64,000 bases of DNA, taken from positions 1,491,001 to 1,555,000 of the forward strand of contig OY735203.1 in NCBI GenBank assembly GCA_963457665.1, written 5' to 3'. The notes under the pieces are model-generated. The model was not told the DNA's origin, did not search any database, and was given only the letters and a program-made list of their open reading frames with translations. Shown in pieces: positions 35,041 to 46,413 of the stretch. The stretch is from Thysanoteuthis rhombus. Lineage: Eukaryota; Mollusca; Cephalopoda; Oegopsida; Thysanoteuthidae. The position numbers and the translations under genes are program-made. The stretch's first letter is position 1. Every line of letters starts with the position of its first letter.

Positions 35041-35177
35041 AGGCCAACCATAACAAAAACATAAAATTTAACACCAAACAAGTTACCCTAACTAACTACT
35101 TGGATTGAGATGAAGGATCTGAGCCGATTTACTGGGAGTTATAAAATCATTCTTAAACAATTCATATTGAAGACGTT

Positions 35178-35180
35178 TCC

Positions 35181-35212
<32 letters not shown>

Positions 35213-35232
35213 ACAACAACAACAACAGCGAC
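35178..35232 (-). repeat. (GAT)n-type tail, then (AAC)n
   Basis: About 11 ATC units followed by about 8 AAC units. It lies just beyond the 3' end of the minus-strand LINE to the right, where an RTE-type element would carry a short-repeat tail (GAT on the minus strand). Confidence 0.8.
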
Positions 35233-35640
35233 AACAACAATAATTTATCATCAGTCGTTGGATATACACCTTCGAAAGATTTGCCAAACCTGTATATCAT
35301 TAGTGTCGCCCTGCCAATATTTTCTAAACTTGTTTGGTTCGTCACAATCTCATTTTTTTTTCTGCAGCAACGGTTTCGCATATTATCTCCAGAGGTTCTG
35401 AGACCATTGTCATTTGAGATCTTTCAGTGAATTCAATGATACAACTGTCTTCTTTCTCTAATGTATTCTGCTGGTATGTGTTCTCTTCATGTGATTTTGA
35501 GTGTGATTCTCTCTTGTACACGTTGCATGGTTTTCAGTTTGAGAGTCAATCCTCTGATTTTGTTCAATACTTTGTATGAAAATAATTGATGACATTCATA
35601 TTTCAGCTCATATGTCTTTTGAAAAATTTTGATATCAGGC
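35233..35640 (-). mobile_element. RTE-like LINE 3' fragment
   Basis: On the minus strand, RGLTLKLKTMQRVQERITLK (near 35560-35510) corresponds to the RLTLKLSTMQRAHDRTML block of the copy at 2380-3110, and EHIPAEYIRE (near 35470) to the following helix. The 3' landmark TTGGATATACACCTTCGAAA at 35259 is shared with the copy at 32230-32720. The polymerase core is absent. The similarity may extend weakly to about 35900. Confidence 0.7.
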
Positions 35641-36539
35641 GTGACCCTATACAAATATCTAGCTCTGACCTATCTGTACGCCCATTTTTTATACATTTCT
35701 GATTTATTCAGTTAAAATGTTTCTCTTACATTTATCAAACAGGTAATAATTGATACCTAACACCTTTAAATTTACATTTTTTACAACGTTTTAGACGATA
35801 CATTCACCATGTTTCTTTAGCTTCCTTTACCTTGCTGTCTGATTTATTGATGGCAAAGTTCTGCTAATCTTCATGTCTGTGAGCTATATCATATTGTCAC
35901 TAGGGCGTGTTATCTATACCCACAAACTGAATTAGAAACAGCACTCAATTAATAACAAGACAACAACAGATGGAATTCGCCTGACAAAAGACAGTTTGGG
36001 ATATCTCCCAAAACGCATGAAATATCTTTTCTGTCACGCTGTCTCTCTACGAACAGTTGGTTCCCGGAAAACAGGAGGACAGAGAGATGTCATTTGGAAA
36101 TTCGTTGGACTCCAACCAAAGTTTCTCGACTGCAAGAAGTCAATGTGCTTTGTTATTGCATTCGTCCATTAGAGGTTTTGGGCTTATCCACCTCTAAGTT
36201 TAATGGAATTCATGAAAGACAGTGATTTAATCAACGCATTGAGTGGATTAGGTGATTAATCAGGGAAAGTGGTCAGATCAGCTCGTTTGTGTGAACAGAT
36301 AGAATGGTGATTAAGATGGCACAAAAGGGGAATGTTTCTGAAATCAAGAAACATGATTGATGGAAAGAAAGAAAGGGAGAAAGAAATAAAACAAGCGGAA
36401 TGAATGAATAAGGAAAGATGACCATGAATAAAACAAATACGTAAGTAAAACAAAGAAAGTAAATCTAAGGAATATACAGCCATGACTAAGTTTGTGGCAG
36501 ATCGTGGTCGACGAAAGAAACGAAGTAAGTAGGAAGCAA
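35641..36539. other. Interval with no recognised feature
   Basis: Overlapping Phe/Ser-rich minus-strand open stretches at 36256-36586 arise from an AAAGAAAG-rich plus strand and are not protein-like. Confidence 0.45.
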
Positions 36540-36770
36540 AGAAAATGACAGAAAAAATGGTCAGCTTCCTCGCTCAATAGAAACATTTTTTGTCGACATA
36601 ATAAGGGATAAATATTTAAATTTTCAGTCCAATACTTCCATGTGTGATCTATATGTCCGACAAATACGTAGATAACCAGTCAGCCAGATTAACTTGAATG
36701 CTGAAAAAATTTACGTTTGATGATTTCGGTGACAATTTAACTTGACAATTCCCCGTGGAATCCAAGATGA
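36540..36770 (+). mobile_element. Family A fragment, copy 8 (3' half)
   Basis: ACATTTTTTGTCGACATAAT, ATATTTAAATTTTCAGTCC, CTTCCATGTGTGATCTATAT, AACCAGTCAGCCAGATTAAC and GCTGAAAAAATTTACG follow in the family order. The 5' half is missing. Confidence 0.6.
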
Positions 36771-37094
36771 TACGATGTATTAATGAACAGGTGAAAGAAT
36801 GGGAGAATAATAACCAAAAAATAATAGATGTCTGACATTGATATACAATGAAACAGATATGACAGATAGAGATAACACAGACTGAAACATTTACAGCGTT
36901 TGTATATTATTTATTAAAGTCTATAATAAATACTATAAAGGTGCTACAGAATTTATTTGTATATACATTGCCGCTGGGGTGTAAGGAGGCTACATTGTGG
37001 ATGGACCTGCCTGAACATCAAAAATCAAAATCGTGGCTTTTAACTTGGTATGATCCTGGTACTGGTCGGAAGTATACAACTGTTTCAGTCACCA
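36771..37094. other. Sequence with no recognised feature
   Basis: Nothing found. Confidence 0.45.
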
Positions 37095-37282
37095 ATTAGA
37101 TCAAGTAAATATACTTAAATGCAGATGTGTATAGATAGATATGAATTGACTTAAGTGGATAGATAGATGTGAACAGATCGGGATAGATGAGAATTGACAG
37201 ATAATTAGATATGAACGTACTAAGATAGATGTGGATAGATATAGATGTAAGTGAATAGACTGAGATAGATGGAGAGATAATT
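37095..37282 (+). repeat. Degenerate GATAGAT-based array
   Basis: GATAGAT occurs about ten times mixed with TGAATTGAC, TGTGAACAGAT and AGTGAATAGAC segments at a spacing of about 20-40 bases. It looks like an old (GATA)n tract that has diverged into a minisatellite. The opposite-strand Ser/Ile/Tyr/Leu frames are artefacts. Confidence 0.75.
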
Positions 37283-38666
<1,384 letters not shown>

Positions 38667-38782
38667 AAAATTCGGTTCTTTGCAGAGGGTTTGATGCTGG
38701 TGGTACCATCGTCAGACTGTCTACGTCTTTCATGTGCACTATCCCCGATTTCGAGCAATCTTCACCCTAAAAAAATAACAGA

Positions 38783-38841
38783 CACTCACATGCACAAACA
38801 CGCACACACATACACACGCACACACACACACGCACACACAT

Positions 38842-38882
<41 letters not shown>
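38783..38882. repeat. Compound microsatellite (CA)n-(TA)n
   Basis: About 75 bases of degenerate CA with CG-containing units run into about 25 bases of TA. Confidence 0.95.
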
Positions 38883-38884
<2 letters not shown>

Positions 38885-39494
38885 CTCTTTCAGTTGCAGA
38901 CGTTTTAATGGTCGCAATCAAATTAATGAAGGTAATTAGATATATAAAAATCGAAACATATTTTAAATCGATTTTCAATCGTGTGGGTATTACAATGAGA
39001 GGCGGACAAGTTGGTGATACGAGCCACCTACTAGTGGCAAAAGCAAAACCCAAAAAATAAAAATGGAAATTTATTGATTTATTCTAGACACCGAATAAGT
39101 CATTAAGGAGGAAACGGAAATAGTAATTGGCAGTTTTATGAATTACTAATTGATGAAGGTGGCGAAACGAAAATATTCGCTATAAATCCTATGATCGAAA
39201 AACTTTTCTCTGTTGCATGTTTTGTTTGATTTTACCATTATTGTATTTTCCCAAGATACGTTATTAGCAGTGTTCGGATTTGAAATTGGCTGATTGTAAT
39301 CTTAATTGATAAACTAATTAGTTTGATGAAGTTTTAGGAACATTTTTCTTTCCTTTATTCCTTCGGGGCTCCATTTAAGTTTCCCAGTTGTTAATTGCTG
39401 GCCGATTATTAGTGAAAAACTAGTAAAATTGATGAAAGATTAGAAAAGAAGGTTCACACCTCTTATCTATCTGAGATTAACGCTTATTAGAAAC
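38883..39494. other. Sequence with no recognised feature
   Basis: Nothing found beyond short poly-T runs. Confidence 0.45.
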
Positions 39495-39945
39495 CATCAA
39501 TCAAAGCTATTACCTAAACCTTCAAAATAAGTTTCTTCAGTTCCTAAGTCAGACTGGCTGGTAGGATTGTATAGATGTATGTATCACGCGTACAGGCCAC
39601 ATAAATTGAGACAGAGGGCTGAAACATCCAACATGTACTCATCATTATGTCTAAGAAAACGTTTTAATTTTTTTCTATGTACCCCTGAACCGTGTAATAG
39701 GTTTTTAGTTGTTAGTTCAATGTACAATGTTTTTTTGTGCTAAATTGGTCCCTAGTTTGTGTCCACTTGTTTTTTGAAAATGAAGTCTCTTTAGTGATCA
39801 GGGCCTCAAAACGCAGGAGAAGTATCTTATTCATTGATCATCCGTTTTCCAATTTTTCTAATCGATCAAACCCAGCATGGAATGCCGCCAAAAGATGAAA
39901 GCCATACGATGGCTCCCAATGAGTGACAATTTCTCTTCTGATCGC
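39495..39945 (-). mobile_element. Family A dispersed repeat, copy 9, near full length
   Basis: On the minus strand it begins TTGTCACTCATTGGGAGCC, continues with CATCTTTTGGCGGCATTCCA, GATCGATTAGAAAAATTGG and ATCAATGAATAAGATACTTC, then the A-box-like CTGTCTCAATTTATG, and ends near TTTTGAAGGTTTAGGTAA. It is followed on the plus-strand right side by a (TA)n tract, as copy 2 is. Confidence 0.65.
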
Positions 39946-39947
39946 AC

Positions 39948-39951
<4 letters not shown>

Positions 39952-40039
<88 letters not shown>

Positions 40040-40049
40040 ATATATATAC

Positions 40050-40083
<34 letters not shown>
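39952..40083. repeat. Compound microsatellite (TA)n-(TG)n
   Basis: About 75 bases of TA, a TATG-rich middle and about 25 bases of TG. Confidence 0.97.
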
Positions 40084-40639
40084 ATTTGTCGTTCTACCTC
40101 TTGTCTTTACAAATATTTGGCAAGTTGGCGTCTGCAGTACACCATTGTTTGGCAAGTAATTCTTGTAAGTCATTGTTAGTGAGTTACTTTAATTTTACGA
40201 GTTACTACCCAGAAAATTTGAACAGCAAGCGAACTTGATGTATTACGTTGTTACATATGCAATATTGTGAATGAACTAGGAGTGAAACATTTGCTAACGT
40301 AATAGTATTATTTAGAATGAGACAAATAGTTAAGATGAGAATTCGTCTTCATTGAAGGCTTTTAGCCCTCAACAACATCCTTGTAACAGTAAAAACCCCA
40401 TTCTCAATGACCATAATAAGTAATAATGATACTGAATAAATTGATACCATCAACAACGCATTTGGATTAATTACAACTCAAATACGGACTGTTCAGTGTT
40501 GATCCAATAGATTTACGTCTGGACAATAAATGATAACAATGATAAACTTTAGGTAAGGATAAAACCTGATCTCCATGATGAAGAATTATCGACAGCAATG
40601 GCCAACATCCCACAAACAACGGTTTAAGCACATTCTAGA
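40084..40639. other. Sequence with no recognised feature
   Basis: Nothing found. Confidence 0.45.
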
Positions 40640-40745
40640 GACGTTATGACTTTATCGGCAACCACATCATGTCATCGAGGCAATAAAAAAGGTTAAGATG
40701 TCGGGGAAAGCGGTGCCAGGTGGAATGAGTAACACACTCCATAAC
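40640..40745 (+). mobile_element. Possible LINE linker fragment
   Basis: The plus frame reads VIEAIKKVKMSGKAVPGGM, which resembles the block just before the reverse transcriptase in RTE-like elements (AIKxMKxGKAPGPDGI). It lies about 300 bases upstream of a plus-strand LINE end and may be part of the same deleted copy. The intervening sequence shows no reverse transcriptase motif. Confidence 0.4.
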
Positions 40746-41044
40746 TCTCACCTGAAAATGTCTAATTCGTATTCAGTTGTTATTACCCCAAAAGATTATT
40801 CTTTTCGGTCATTTTGATCTCCATTTACGTTATAAGAAGTTGAATAACAGAGAAGTTGTAATTTTTGCTTTTACTGAATTCTTGACCACCAAATCTGAAA
40901 GAGGGAGAAAATTGGATAATACGTGAACTCCAGATAAACAAAAGTCATGTACTACACGTATGTTGAGAACATATTGACACAAAGAAAACAAAAGAAATAA
41001 ACAAATCGAAAACGGGAAAAAAGGTAGATAAACTGCATTAACCC

Positions 41045-41420
41045 AGGACAATGAATCTCTATGGAGCCGTCAGAAGAAGATATCGAGCGAACGATCTCTC
41101 TAGAGAGGCAAACCGACGGTAGAGCAAGCTCAACCTTTAAGAACAAGAAAATTTCATCAGCTCTAGAAAGAAAGGTCTACAACCATGCATCCTTACCGAT
41201 AGTCACCTATGGAGCTGAAACATGGAACCTAACCGAAAGATTGACTCTCAAACTGAGAACACATACAACGTGCACATGAGAGGATCATGCTCAACATCAC
41301 ATGGAGAGATAACAAAATAGCCAAGTATATAAGAAAGAAAACAAGAGTTAGGGGTATCGTGAAGTCAATTAGGAACTCAGATGGATATGGGTTTGTCACG
41401 TTGCAAAATTTTCGGGGATT
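41045..41420 (+). mobile_element. RTE-like LINE 3' fragment, plus strand
   Basis: The open frame from 41061 reads EEDIERTISLERQ, then YNHASLPIVTYGAETWNLTE with YGAETW at 41208-41225, the hallmark C-terminal block of this reverse transcriptase group. RLTLKL follows. After one frame change comes AHERIMLNITWRDNKIAKYI, and after another WIWVCHVAK near 41380. The block order matches the copy at 2380-3110. At least two frame changes break it, and the polymerase core is absent. It is the only plus-strand member of this LINE family with a clear domain. Confidence 0.8.
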
Positions 41421-41547
41421 ATTTGTATAGCTACAGTTTATTTTTCTCAATACAAATAAACTCTGCACGACCAATAGAGCTGATAGCACACTTGGTAAGC
41501 AGGAGCTCGGAATATCCCTCCTTTCTGCAGTCATATGCACACACAGA

Positions 41548-41548
41548 G

Positions 41549-41596
<48 letters not shown>

Positions 41597-41626
41597 GTGT
41601 GTGTCTGTGTGTTTGTGTGTGCGTGT
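41548..41626. repeat. Compound microsatellite (TA)n-(TG)n
   Basis: About 46 bases of TA followed by about 30 bases of TG with TCTG, TTTG and CG interruptions. Confidence 0.95.
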
Positions 41627-41749
41627 TTTCAATTTCGCCGATAGTATGTAAGTCATTGGATTGGACAGCTTTATGTCTGACATAATGTGATAAATGTAGA
41701 GTTATATCAAGAATTTATAGCAAATTGAACATAAATGAATGAAGCAATG

Positions 41750-41822
41750 AGTGCCGTGTCAGTACTCGAACCCACGTCTACGAGGAAACAGTCTTAACAA
41801 GACTCTACCAACAGTACTCTTG
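41750..41822 (-). mobile_element. tRNA-like sequence, left arm of a head-to-head pair
   Basis: On the minus strand, TGTTGGTAGAGTCTTGTTAA fits an A-box region and ACGTGGGTTCGAGTACTG a B box. The stems do not pair well enough for a functional tRNA, so it is more likely a SINE head. It faces a related copy at 41994-42076. Confidence 0.55.
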
Positions 41823-41841
41823 TTAATGTCTTCACATTCAT

Positions 41842-41903
41842 CTCATTCTGCTGAACATAAAATATCCAATCTAATGATGTACACACTATCAGCAGAATGT
41901 GAG
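41842..41903. repeat. Short inverted repeat between the tRNA-like arms
   Basis: CTCATTCTGCTGA at 41842-41854 is complementary to TCAGCAGAATGTGAG at 41889-41903 apart from a small bulge. It leaves a loop of about 34 bases. Confidence 0.7.
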
Positions 41904-41993
41904 CGCACACGTATGAGTAATATTTTTGACTATGATCGCAGTGTAGAGATATGGGTAGTTTAAGTGCGCTATTTCGATCTTCTGCTTACCATG

Positions 41994-42076
41994 AGTGTTG
42001 TCAGCTCAGTCGGTAGAACAGTGTCGCATTAAGGCAATTCCCTGGTGAACGTGGGTTCGATTCTGGTACGATGCAC
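41994..42076 (+). mobile_element. tRNA-like sequence, right arm of a head-to-head pair
   Basis: TCAGCTCAGTCGGTAGAACA is a good A box and ACGTGGGTTCGATTCTGG a perfect B-box core (GGTTCGATTC). The two are 45-50 bases apart, longer than in most tRNAs. The B-box half matches the opposite-strand copy at 41750-41822. The acceptor ends do not form a clear seven-base stem, so I call it a tRNA-derived SINE head. Confidence 0.6.
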
Positions 42077-42939
42077 ATGCCTGTATTCATTTACGTAATC
42101 TGCTTTTCGATTTCCTATTTGGACAAATCTGATGAAATATGTTTCCTTATAAATTGTAGACAGTTATTATATTCTGTCGGACAAAAACTGTCTCTCTCTC
42201 TGCACATATATATATATATATAAACATTCTTTTTCATTTCTATTTTTTTTTTTTTGAGAATTGAGTTATTTATTAGGGAAGAGTGTTTGACATCCGGATC
42301 AGAATAAATGTAAATATATGCAGGATATACAGAGAAATCAACGCTTCAGGACGACTCCGAGTTCCACTCATTTGTGATCCACTGGAAGAGCGCTGCAGCG
42401 TCAAATAAGTAGTTCTAGGAAGCATTTGATTCTCTCTCTTTGCTGCCTATATTTATATCTATCTCTATAGATACAACCATACATACACACACATACGCAC
42501 TCACACGCACGTACACCACTTACATACACACATATGTACATACGTTCACGTAGCACTTGATAGGAAAGTAAATAATATAAAAGACGGCTGAGTTATTATT
42601 GCATAAAATGCTTCTTTCATAAAATAGAATAATCCAAATTTATTTTGCTTGAAAATAAAAATAAAACCTTTTCCTAAAATGAACGTAATCCGATTGTTGA
42701 TGTTCTTTATTTCTATTTTCGAATTCTCTTTTTATCAAAAAAAAATATTTTGTCACGAGGGACTCTGTGTCACGTGACATCTAAATAAATAGACAGAATT
42801 ATGGAAAGATATCTATTTGAAAAAGAAATCCATGGACAAGTTAAATTAAAACGTCTCAATAAAGAACTTTTTTCCTCAAACCAATTTTCTGAAAAATATT
42901 CAGAAATTGAATTTATCATCATTGACATCATCATGATTA
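42077..42939. other. AT-rich sequence with minor simple repeats
   Basis: It holds a short (TA)n at 42206-42222, poly-T at 42245-42256 and a degenerate (ACAT)/(CACA) patch at 42478-42550. No gene is visible. Confidence 0.5.
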
Positions 42940-43360
42940 GAAACCGAAAACCAAAACTTTGTGGAAAACTGTCATTGTAGGGTTTTCTTAGCTCTCAGGC
43001 TGGATCTGGCTTGCCGGCTGGCTATGTATGTATCATGTATGGATCGTCAGTTGTGAATTGAAACATTTTTATTATGTTTGAAACAATTTTCGTTAGTTTT
43101 TTTTATCTGAATTTCCCCCCAAATAGGTTTACGTCGGAAGTTCAATTTACAATGTATGTTTCTGCTTGATTGATCCACTAGATTGAATCTGCCTGTTTTT
43201 AGAAAATTAAGACTTTTTAAACGATCACTGCTCCAAAAAGGGAGCGGAACAACTTGATCATACCTTTTCCATCTTTTTATTCATGACCCCCCCAACACGA
43301 TATGCTGCCAAAAGACATCAGTCGTATGACTATTAATAGTAAGTGACTAAACAGACTGTT
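42940..43360 (-). mobile_element. Family A dispersed repeat, copy 10, near full length
   Basis: On the minus strand it runs from TAGTCACTTACTATTAATAG through GATGTCTTTTGGCAGCATAT, a GTTGGGGGG block, ATGAATAAAAAGATGG and the middle block, to the end that reads CTACAATGACAGTTTTCC. The inverted end motif AAAACTGTCATTG is visible at 42968 on the plus strand. Confidence 0.65.
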
Positions 43361-43374
43361 TATTATTATTTGCA

Positions 43375-43720
43375 TTTTCACACCAGTTACCTGGTGGTCA
43401 CCTCTGGGGAGTGAGTGACAGCAAGTCACCCCAAGTCTCCAGCTCTCCTCTTCACATCTCACAATCCAAAGCAATGCTGTAGATTACGGTTTCACACTAG
43501 TCACCTTGTGGTTATCACTTGAAACTGAGTTACTGTAAGTCTTCTAAGGTCTCTAGCCCTCTTCTCATATCGTCTTCACCTACCACAGCAGCGCTGTGAC
43601 TTGTTATTTTCTCTTGGCTGTTAGGTCATTTCTACCAATTTTTGGTCGTAGATCTCATATTTTCAGTTCTCTCCTCAGTATTCCTGGGTAGTGCTGTGAT
43701 CTGTATGGTCTCAATTCTCC
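43375..43720 (+). repeat. GC-richer tandem repeat, about three units of 100-117 bp
   Basis: TTTCACACCAGTTACCTGGT at 43376 recurs as TTTCACACTAGTCACCTTGT at 43490. Both units then carry GAGTGACAGCAAGTC / GAGTTACTGTAAGTC, CTCCAGCTCTCCTCTTCACAT / CTCTAGCCCTCTTCTCATAT and AATGCTGTAGAT / GCGCTGTGACTTG. A third unit matches mainly at its end (GTGCTGTGATCTG at 43691). GC content is well above the flanks. It lies between family A copy 10 and an (ATT)n tract. Confidence 0.7.
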
Positions 43721-43757
43721 CTCTTATCTCTAGTTCCTCCAATCACGTTTTCAGTGT

Positions 43758-43786
43758 CTTTATTATTATTATTATTATTATTATTA

Positions 43787-43859
<73 letters not shown>

Positions 43860-43861
43860 CA

Positions 43862-43908
<47 letters not shown>

Positions 43909-43912
43909 AATC
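43758..43912. repeat. (ATT)n microsatellite
   Basis: About 50 ATT units with ATC interruptions near 43785 and 43858. It continues to about 43985 as a degenerate TTG/TTA/TTT mixture. The poly-Ile, poly-Leu and poly-Asn frames are artefacts. Confidence 0.97.
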
Positions 43913-44142
43913 TTATCATCATTACGGTTGTTGTTAGTGTTGTTATTTTTATTGTTTTGGTTGTTATTATTGTTGTTATAATAATCTTCATCCCCTGGCC
44001 CAAAGCACATACATCCAAAAAAATCTCAAGAAAAATAATATGGCGGTTTATTCATATAAAAGCATTTATCATTTCAAAGAGACAAGAAATAGAAAATAAT
44101 GGTCTAATCCTTTTCCGATTTTCCTGTTAATACAAACGATAG

Positions 44143-44379
44143 CCTCCAGCATCATTGAACTTCTCCAATCCAGACGCAGTTTACGTCAAAGTCGAATGGA
44201 GGCAGAGCCAGAAAAAAAGCGAACTAAAGTTGGGAGAAGAAAAAATAAAAACAACTAAAATGGGGCGAACAAATATGGCTTTTGAGAAGCACTGGCGTTC
44301 AGTCCCACCACGGACGTTTGCTACGGTACTTCAAGTCGAAGGATCTTCAATTCCAGTGTCAGTTCCATCAGTCGATTAA
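44143..44379 (+). CDS. Coding-like open segment, unknown protein
   Basis: Following a TAG at 44140-44142 the plus strand is open for 78 codons to a TAA. The translation is mixed and basic: NPDAVYVKVEWRQSQKKSEL, then KTTKMGRTNMAFEKHW, then RSVPPRTFATVLQVEGSS. The first ATG is about half-way (codon MGRTNMAF), so a start there would leave only about 35 residues. GC content is above average. No splice sites or family are evident. It may be a decayed transposon piece or chance. Confidence 0.2.
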   Translation, partial: PPASLNFSNPDAVYVKVEWRQSQKKSELKLGEEKIKTTKMGRTNMAFEKHWRSVPPRTFATVLQVEGSSIPVSVPSVD

Positions 44380-45172
44380 TGGTTGTTGAGCGCCAAAAAT
44401 ACGGTCGACAATGTTCGCGAGGAGTTGGACCTCGAGGCATAATACCAGTTCACACAAGTTGGTTCAAGTAGAGCATACAATTTTTGGATTCACTTCAGAG
44501 ACACGTACACGCACACAGGTGTATATACATACATTCAACGCACAACAAAACATTAAACGCAAGCGAAAATCAACTATGATATTGGATGGTATGATTTTCT
44601 TGGTTAGCTCTTCGGAACATTGGACCTTTCCACACAAGAGTAATAATTTTGATGATAAAAGTACCCTGAAATCAACAGTAATGGGGCGGCTTAACCAAAT
44701 ATTTGTGCATTCCTATTTATCTATACTTATCAGAGCATATAATTAGGTTCACGCCGAAGACATTCCTAGGAAATACTGATATTGAGTTGTCAGGCAATTT
44801 CTATATGCAACCGTGACAGCCTAGTGTCAGCAACAATTGTTTTCTGATCAAATTTTCACCAAAGATTGATATGATATGATATTGTGGACGTAATTATTTT
44901 GATTTATTTACCATACATAGTTTTGGGGAATCGTTGTTTGTGTAATAATGCAAATCATTAAAGTTTCAAGACTGCAGTTTTTGCTGATGAAGCAATTCCA
45001 AACTCAAAATAAGTGATAACCATGACAACCAAAATCCCAGGAAGTCTATTCAGCACTCCCCCTTCACGTTAAGAGAAGATTCGCACTACATGACCCTTCT
45101 TACATTTGTGAGAAACATTCCAAGACTGGCCCACATCTAGAAGAATTTGTTAAAAATATTAAGTGCACATTT
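44380..45172. other. Sequence with no recognised feature
   Basis: A further 111-codon open stretch at 44411-44746 has no motif. Nothing else is seen. Confidence 0.4.
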
Positions 45173-45173
45173 T

Positions 45174-45227
<54 letters not shown>

Positions 45228-45230
45228 TAT
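45173..45230. repeat. Microsatellite (TCA)n
   Basis: About 19 TCA units. LINE ends elsewhere in the window carry a similar tract (35178), but no LINE sequence is recognisable on either side here. Confidence 0.95.
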
Positions 45231-46320
45231 GAGACAACAAATAACATTTCAAGCTTATCTCGTTGACCATCATCCTTACATCTGTGGTTTATACTTCCAT
45301 GGAATGGTAACTTATATTAATATCAAGTCCACTGTGAATGGTTACAGTAAATTAATTATGAATTAGCTATCAATGAAGTAAACTGAGTACTTTACTCAAA
45401 GAAGGGAAATGGTTGTCATCGTTAACATATCAAAAATTCATGATTGCCTGACATCCATTTCTTGAGGGAGGGGAATGACCTTGGCTATAAGTGTATCAAA
45501 TTAAATGATTTTTTCACAAAATCACTTTAAGATGTTCAGATAAGCTGTCCCACCATGTTTGAAACAATAGTTTAAAAAATACAGATTTGGAAGCACTTTT
45601 GCAATGATCATCAAACTTATTCTACTGTCTATTGTTAGTGGGTTCGATCCTCATTGGATCTCTGTGTATCGTATAGATTCAATACCGAGTTATGGTCATT
45701 TTATCTTTGAACAGTGTTTTTTTTCTATTGTTTCTCCGTCCGTAACAATCGACTCTACCCTCTGAAAGTTAGGAATTTTGATGATAAAAATATCTCCAAC
45801 CCTCCATATGGCACTACGGACCATTTCACTGGAAAGAATTCAGAAATTTTCTTTCAAATGGTCATCTCATAAGAATACAGAAATATCAGTTGACTTTTTT
45901 TATAGAGATCCACTAGTTATGAATAGTTTCATTACTTTTATGGAATAGATATACAATTGTTTGTGATTTTCCAGACTCGTCATAACTGTGTCAAGAAAAC
46001 TATGTATCAGATCCAAGAAGATGACTAGTATATATATATATATATAATATTCACATGGGTGGACATCAATATAAATGACAGCGAGTCATGTCTGTTATTA
46101 TACTTATCTCATTGTTAAAAGCCTTTTCAGAGTGGCCTACATGAGCAAGCCTTGTTTCAATTCACTGTAAATCATTACAAAGTATAAAGGTAACAAAGAA
46201 AAAACACTTTTGAAGGTCACATGAATTGCATAGATATTGGGAAATGGGTGACTGAAGGGACATGAAAAATATTTGAAAGAGTTTTTTTAATATTTAGTGC
46301 TCAGAGCTGTGAAGTTCTCT

Positions 46321-46323
<3 letters not shown>
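45231..46323. other. Interval with no recognised feature
   Basis: GTGGGTTCGATCCTC near 45637 resembles a B box but lacks an upstream A box. A short (TA)n sits at 46029-46047. Confidence 0.45.

Positions 46324-46411
<88 letters not shown>
46324..46411. repeat. Microsatellite (TA)n
   Basis: About 88 uninterrupted bases. Confidence 0.98.

Positions 46412-46413
<2 letters not shown>

Noticed and set aside
42000-42076. A functional tRNA gene
   Set aside because: The A and B boxes are good, but the acceptor and anticodon stems do not pair convincingly and a related copy lies nearby in the opposite orientation, which fits a SINE head.
43642-44130. 162-codon poly-Ile frame and opposite poly-Asn and poly-Leu frames, with similar frames at 29520-30089, 10394-10885 and 60913-61359
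   Set aside because: Products of ATT, TTC and AAG microsatellites. Only the non-repetitive flanks were considered further.
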